Shown: piece by piece, positions 7,700-9,904 of the stretch
Layout: each line of letters starts with the position of its first letter
Position numbering within the stretch: position 1 is the first letter of the stretch
From: an uncultured Megasphaera sp.
Lineage (GTDB): Bacteria > Bacillota > Negativicutes > Veillonellales > Megasphaeraceae
Reading direction: 5' to 3'
NCBI RefSeq assembly: GCF_958350005.1
Contig: NZ_CATWFF010000075.1
Location: 1 to 9,904, forward strand
DNA: 9,904 nucleotides
Position numbers and translations under genes: made by a program
Notes under the pieces: generated by a model
Told to the model about the DNA's origin: nothing
The model's database searches: none
What the model saw: the letters and a program-made list of their open reading frames with translations, nothing else

Positions 7700-9107
7700 A
7701 TTTTTCTCCTTCTTCATTGGATTTGGGAATATCGGTGGGATAATCGTCGTTAAAGCAGGCCAGGCACATATCTTCCTTGGGAATATGTTCTATCGCCCGG
7801 GCCAGGCCGTCAATGGTAATGAAGTGCAGCTTGTCAACGCCGATATATTTCTGAATCTGTTCCACACTGAGGGTCGAAGCGATCAGTTCCTTGCGGACCG
7901 ACGTGTCGATCCCGTAAAAACAGGGATACTTAATAGGCGGTGCGGACACGCACATGTACACTTCCTTGGCGCCGGCTTCCCGCAGGAGCTTGCAGATAAT
8001 GCCGCTCGTCGTGCCGCGGACGATGGAATCATCGACCATGACGATTCGCTTGCCTTTGACGACGGATTTGACGACGTTCAGCTTCATGCGTACAGCCAGT
8101 TCGCGCTGCTTCTGGTTGGGCTTGATGAAAGTCCGGCCCATGTAGCGGTTTTTAATCAGGCCGTGGCGGAAGGGAATCCCTGATGCCTGGGCATAGCCAA
8201 TGGCTGCCGTGTTGCCGCTGTCCGGGACGGAAATGACGATATCTGCATCATACTGCGTTTCATTCCACATTTCCCGGCCCATGTTGATGCGGGCCTGATA
8301 GACGTCCTGGCCGTCAATGACGCTGTCCGGACGGGCAAAGTAAATGTATTCAAAGGAACAGATCTGCTTGCGGTCTGCTACGGCATATATTTTCGACTTT
8401 ACGCCGGTTTCGCTGATTTCGACAAATTCTCCCGGCAGTACGTCCCGTACAAAGGAGGCACCAATAGCATCGAGAGCACACGTTTCCGAGGCCAGTACCC
8501 AGCCGCCGTCTTCGGTGCGGCCAATACACAGCGGCCGGAATCCGTGAGGATCGCGAACGCCGTAGAGCTTATCCTTGGTCATGAGAACCAGGGCATAGGC
8601 CCCCTGAATGCGGTTCATGCTTTCCATAATGCGTTCTTCCATCGTTTCCTTCTGGCTGCGGCCAATAAGATTAACGATAATTTCACTGTCCATGGTCGTC
8701 TGGAACGTGGCACCGCTGCGATCCAGTTCTTCCCGCAGTTCCCGGATATTGGTCAGGTTGCCGTTATGGGCCAGGGCCAGCTGTCCCAGCGGCGTGTATA
8801 CAGCCAGGGGCTGAATATTACGGGGATTGTTGGAGCCTGTCGTCGAGTAGCGGACATGGCCAATGCCAATAGGACCGCCTTCTTCATCAGGTACGCCGTC
8901 AGCAAATACCGTGCTGATAAGCCCCATGCCGCGGTACGTATGGATATCCTTTCCATCAGTCAGGGCTATGCCGCCGCTTTCCTGTCCGCGGTGCTGCAGG
9001 GCAAAAAGGCCCCAGTAAATATAGCGCGGTATATCCAGGTGCTTGTCGTAAATCCCCAAAACGCCGCATTCTTCATGCTGCTTATCCCAAATCGCATCGT
9101 AAAACAT
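7680..9107 (-). CDS. purF: Amidophosphoribosyltransferase, Fe-S type
   Basis: PurF commits PRPP to purine synthesis, using glutamine-derived ammonia to make 5-phosphoribosylamine. In this 475-residue protein a short propeptide (residues 1-13) precedes CGVLGIY, so Cys14 would become the N-terminal nucleophile of the glutamine amidotransferase domain after cleavage. ALQHRGQES (36-44), GHVRYST (83-89) and AHNGNLTN (113-120) belong to that domain. The C-terminal transferase domain carries the PRPP loop VMVDDSIVRGTTS (356-368). Cys250, Cys396, Cys448 and Cys451 (the last two as CLAC) align with the 4Fe-4S ligands of Bacillus subtilis PurF, an oxygen-sensitive cluster. AGGAGG lies five nt before ATG; the gap to purE is 33 nt. 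By family knowledge, nucleotide feedback inhibition is expected. Confidence 0.97.
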   Translation of the reverse strand: MFYDAIWDKQHEECGVLGIYDKHLDIPRYIYWGLFALQHRGQESGGIALTDGKDIHTYRGMGLISTVFADGVPDEEGGPIGIGHVRYSTTGSNNPRNIQPLAVYTPLGQLALAHNGNLTNIRELREELDRSGATFQTTMDSEIIVNLIGRSQKETMEERIMESMNRIQGAYALVLMTKDKLYGVRDPHGFRPLCIGRTEDGGWVLASETCALDAIGASFVRDVLPGEFVEISETGVKSKIYAVADRKQICSFEYIYFARPDSVIDGQDVYQARINMGREMWNETQYDADIVISVPDSGNTAAIGYAQASGIPFRHGLIKNRYMGRTFIKPNQKQRELAVRMKLNVVKSVVKGKRIVMVDDSIVRGTTSGIICKLLREAGAKEVYMCVSAPPIKYPCFYGIDTSVRKELIASTLSVEQIQKYIGVDKLHFITIDGLARAIEHIPKEDMCLACFNDDYPTDIPKSNEEGEKYALEQR

Positions 9108-9140
9108 GAATACCTCCTGTGAAGTGAATTGTAAACTATC

Positions 9141-9635
9141 CTACATGGACTGTATCGTTTCCTGAAGCTTGCGGTTCTTTTCCATAACCTGCTGCGCCAT
9201 CTGCTTGCGGTAGGCCTTGTATTTCGCTGCCAGATCCGCATCGCTGACGGCACCGATCTGCAGCGCCAGAAGGGCCGCATTTTTTGCGCCGTTAATAGCC
9301 ATCGTGGCAACAGGCATGCCGGACGGCATCTGTACAATTGCCAGCAGGGCATCGAGCCCTTTCAGGCTGCCGCTTTCCAGAGGCACGCCGATGACGGGAA
9401 GCGTCGTATAGCTGGCAACGACACCGGGAAGATGTGCTGCCATGCCGGCACCGGCAATGAGGACGCTGATGCCCCGCTGTTCTGCTGTTGAAACAAACTC
9501 CCGCACTGCTGTCGGCGTGCGATGTGCCGACGCCAGGAGTACCTCACAGGGTACATCAAATTCCTTAAAAACATCCAGTGCTTTTTTCATAACGGGAAAA
9601 TCTGAATCGCTTCCCATAATCAAACCGACTTTCAA
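9141..9635 (-). CDS. purE: 5-(carboxyamino)imidazole ribonucleotide mutase, class I PurE
   Basis: PurE converts N5-CAIR to CAIR. The protein is 164 residues with the canonical KVGLIMGSDSD (2-12), SAHRTP (36-41) and AGAGMAAHLPG (61-71) substrate-loop motifs, the last indicating class I. The start is assigned to TTG at 9635: GAGGAGGG (9643-9650) lies 7 nt upstream and the product then begins exactly where PurE proteins normally do. The frame remains open upstream through the leader, with in-frame ATGs near 9741, but that extension has no PurE character and contains the leader hairpin. No purK, normally the N5-CAIR supplier for class I PurE, is adjacent. It is the first gene of the purine operon. 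Confidence 0.95.
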   Translation of the reverse strand: MKVGLIMGSDSDFPVMKKALDVFKEFDVPCEVLLASAHRTPTAVREFVSTAEQRGISVLIAGAGMAAHLPGVVASYTTLPVIGVPLESGSLKGLDALLAIVQMPSGMPVATMAINGAKNAALLALQIGAVSDADLAAKYKAYRKQMAQQVMEKNRKLQETIQSM

Positions 9636-9642
9636 CCCAAAT

Positions 9643-9650
9643 CCCTCCTC
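9643..9650 (-). promoter_or_regulatory. Ribosome binding site deciding the purE TTG start
   Basis: GAGGAGGG on the minus strand lies 7 nt before TTG at 9635. No comparable site precedes the in-frame ATG codons farther upstream, so this site fixes the start. It lies 10 nt past the base of the leader hairpin, so the hairpin itself leaves it free. Confidence 0.85.
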
Positions 9651-9660
9651 AGAATAAGCA

Positions 9661-9693
9661 AAACCCAAAAGTGAACCGATCACCTTTGGGTTT
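9661..9693 (-). terminator. Terminator-like hairpin in the purE leader (candidate attenuator)
   Basis: On the minus strand, AAACCCAAAGGTGA (9680-9693) pairs with TCACTTTTGGGTTT (9661-9674) over 14 bp with one G-T wobble and a 5-nt TCGGT loop. The following bases (TGCTTATTCT) are T-rich but not a clean T run. Position between promoter and first gene suggests transcription attenuation, or a structure influencing purE translation. The fold is read directly; the regulatory role is inference. Confidence 0.6.
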
Positions 9694-9747
9694 ATCCATG
9701 CAGACACGCCGCAGGCACCACTACTTACAAACCGCATCATTACCAGT

Positions 9748-9765
9748 CTATAAAGCAAGGTCCAT
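9748..9765 (-). CDS. Possible five-codon leader peptide in the purE leader
   Basis: ATG GAC CTT GCT TTA TAG (product MDLAL) follows a perfect AAGGAG (9773-9778) at 7-nt spacing. The ribosome site is as good as that of real genes in this window, yet the frame is tiny. Five codons could occur by chance, so translation is unproven. If translated, a ribosome here would disrupt the AAGCA/TGCTT pairing and might influence the downstream hairpin. Confidence 0.3.
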   Translation of the reverse strand: MDLAL

Positions 9766-9809
9766 AGGGCATCTCCTTATTGCTTCATTACAACATCAAA
9801 TATATTTAA

Positions 9810-9838
9810 ATTTTATCAAAAAGGTGTATACGTGTCAA
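9810..9838 (-). promoter_or_regulatory. Sigma-A/sigma-70 promoter of the purine operon
   Basis: A consensus -35 TTGACA (9833-9838) and a -10 TAAAAT (9810-9815, one mismatch to TATAAT) are separated by exactly 17 bp on the minus strand. The start of transcription would be near 9803. It points into purE and is the only strong promoter I recognise in the window. Confidence 0.88.
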
Positions 9839-9852
9839 TCATAATATATGAT
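9838..9852. repeat. Inverted repeat next to the purE -35 box (possible operator)
   Basis: ATCATA-ATA-TATGAT is a perfect 6-bp inverted repeat with a 3-bp centre, touching the upstream edge of the -35 element. It may be a repressor or activator site, or simply AT-rich UP-element sequence. The surrounding bases to 9904 are AT-rich and hold no gene. Confidence 0.4.
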
Positions 9853-9904
9853 ATCCGCAAATTTTCACATATAAATACCTTTTCTATCCTTCTCTTCCCC
9901 TAGG

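Larger units (their letters stand above)
9636..9803 (-). promoter_or_regulatory. Long structured 5' leader of the purine operon
   Basis: If transcription starts about 7 nt past the -10 element, the leader is roughly 168 nt, long for a simple untranslated region. It contains AAGCA/TGCTT and AGG/CCT pairings around the first Shine-Dalgarno, a TGCC-TGC-GGCG mini hairpin, and a GGTTT segment (about 9727-9731) able to pair with AAACC at the base of the 14-bp hairpin, so alternative folds are possible. I compared it by eye with purine, ZTP, PRPP/ykkC, glycine, THF and T-box consensus features and found no convincing match. No PurBox (CGAACATT-like) was seen. Confidence 0.5.

Noticed and set aside
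9700..9750. Possible T-box (TGGTGCCTGCGG resembles the T-box core) or ykkC-type element (GACTGG)
   Set aside because: Only short partial matches. The T-box-like segment is not part of the terminator stem, no specifier stem I is evident, and the conserved ykkC segments are missing.
9641..9758. N-terminal extension of purE through in-frame upstream codons
   Set aside because: The extension contains the leader hairpin and the ribosome site, has no PurE similarity, and lacks its own ribosome site; the TTG at 9635 fits better.

Overview
All recognisable genes in this window lie on the minus strand, so transcription runs from the right edge to the left. The cargo is a six-gene de novo purine operon (purE, purF, purM, purN, an IMP-cyclohydrolase-only purH, purD), an intrinsic terminator, a three-gene group (Pct-like family I CoA-transferase, fumC, LysR-type regulator), and a second terminator. 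Nearly every gene has a strong GGAGG-type ribosome binding site and tight or overlapping junctions. PurF is the propeptide-processed, four-cysteine (4Fe-4S) type. These traits suggest an anaerobic Bacillota member. A Megasphaera-like Negativicutes is my best guess from the moderately GC-rich composition and the Pct-like enzyme, but that is inference.

Layout from right to left: an AT-rich inverted repeat abuts a near-consensus sigma-A promoter (TTGACA, 17 bp, TAAAAT). A leader of about 168 nt follows, carrying a tiny ORF with its own Shine-Dalgarno and a 14-bp terminator-like hairpin just before purE, which starts at TTG. purE-purF-purM-purN-purH'-purD then encode phosphoribosylamine synthesis (PurF), its conversion to GAR (PurD), GAR formylation (PurN), AIR synthesis (PurM), the PurE carboxylation/mutase step, and final ring closure to IMP (the PurH domain). 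purK, purB, purC, purL/Q/S and the AICAR transformylase half of PurH are not here and must be encoded elsewhere if the pathway is complete. The operon ends in an 11-bp stem and T-tract terminator.

The second group begins only about 30 nt after that terminator with no visible promoter. Its first gene is a full-length Pct-like CoA-transferase in which the usual catalytic glutamate is replaced by aspartate (D326). This is the most notable protein-level feature, because the same change made experimentally in another family I CoA-transferase gave an acyl-CoA hydrolase. fumC (class II fumarase) follows after 11 nt and a LysR regulator after 37 nt, suggesting a regulated organic-acid module.

I see no mobile elements, tRNA or rRNA genes, or CRISPR array. 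The most interesting points are the E-to-D CoA-transferase, the free-standing IMP cyclohydrolase, and the structured purE leader.
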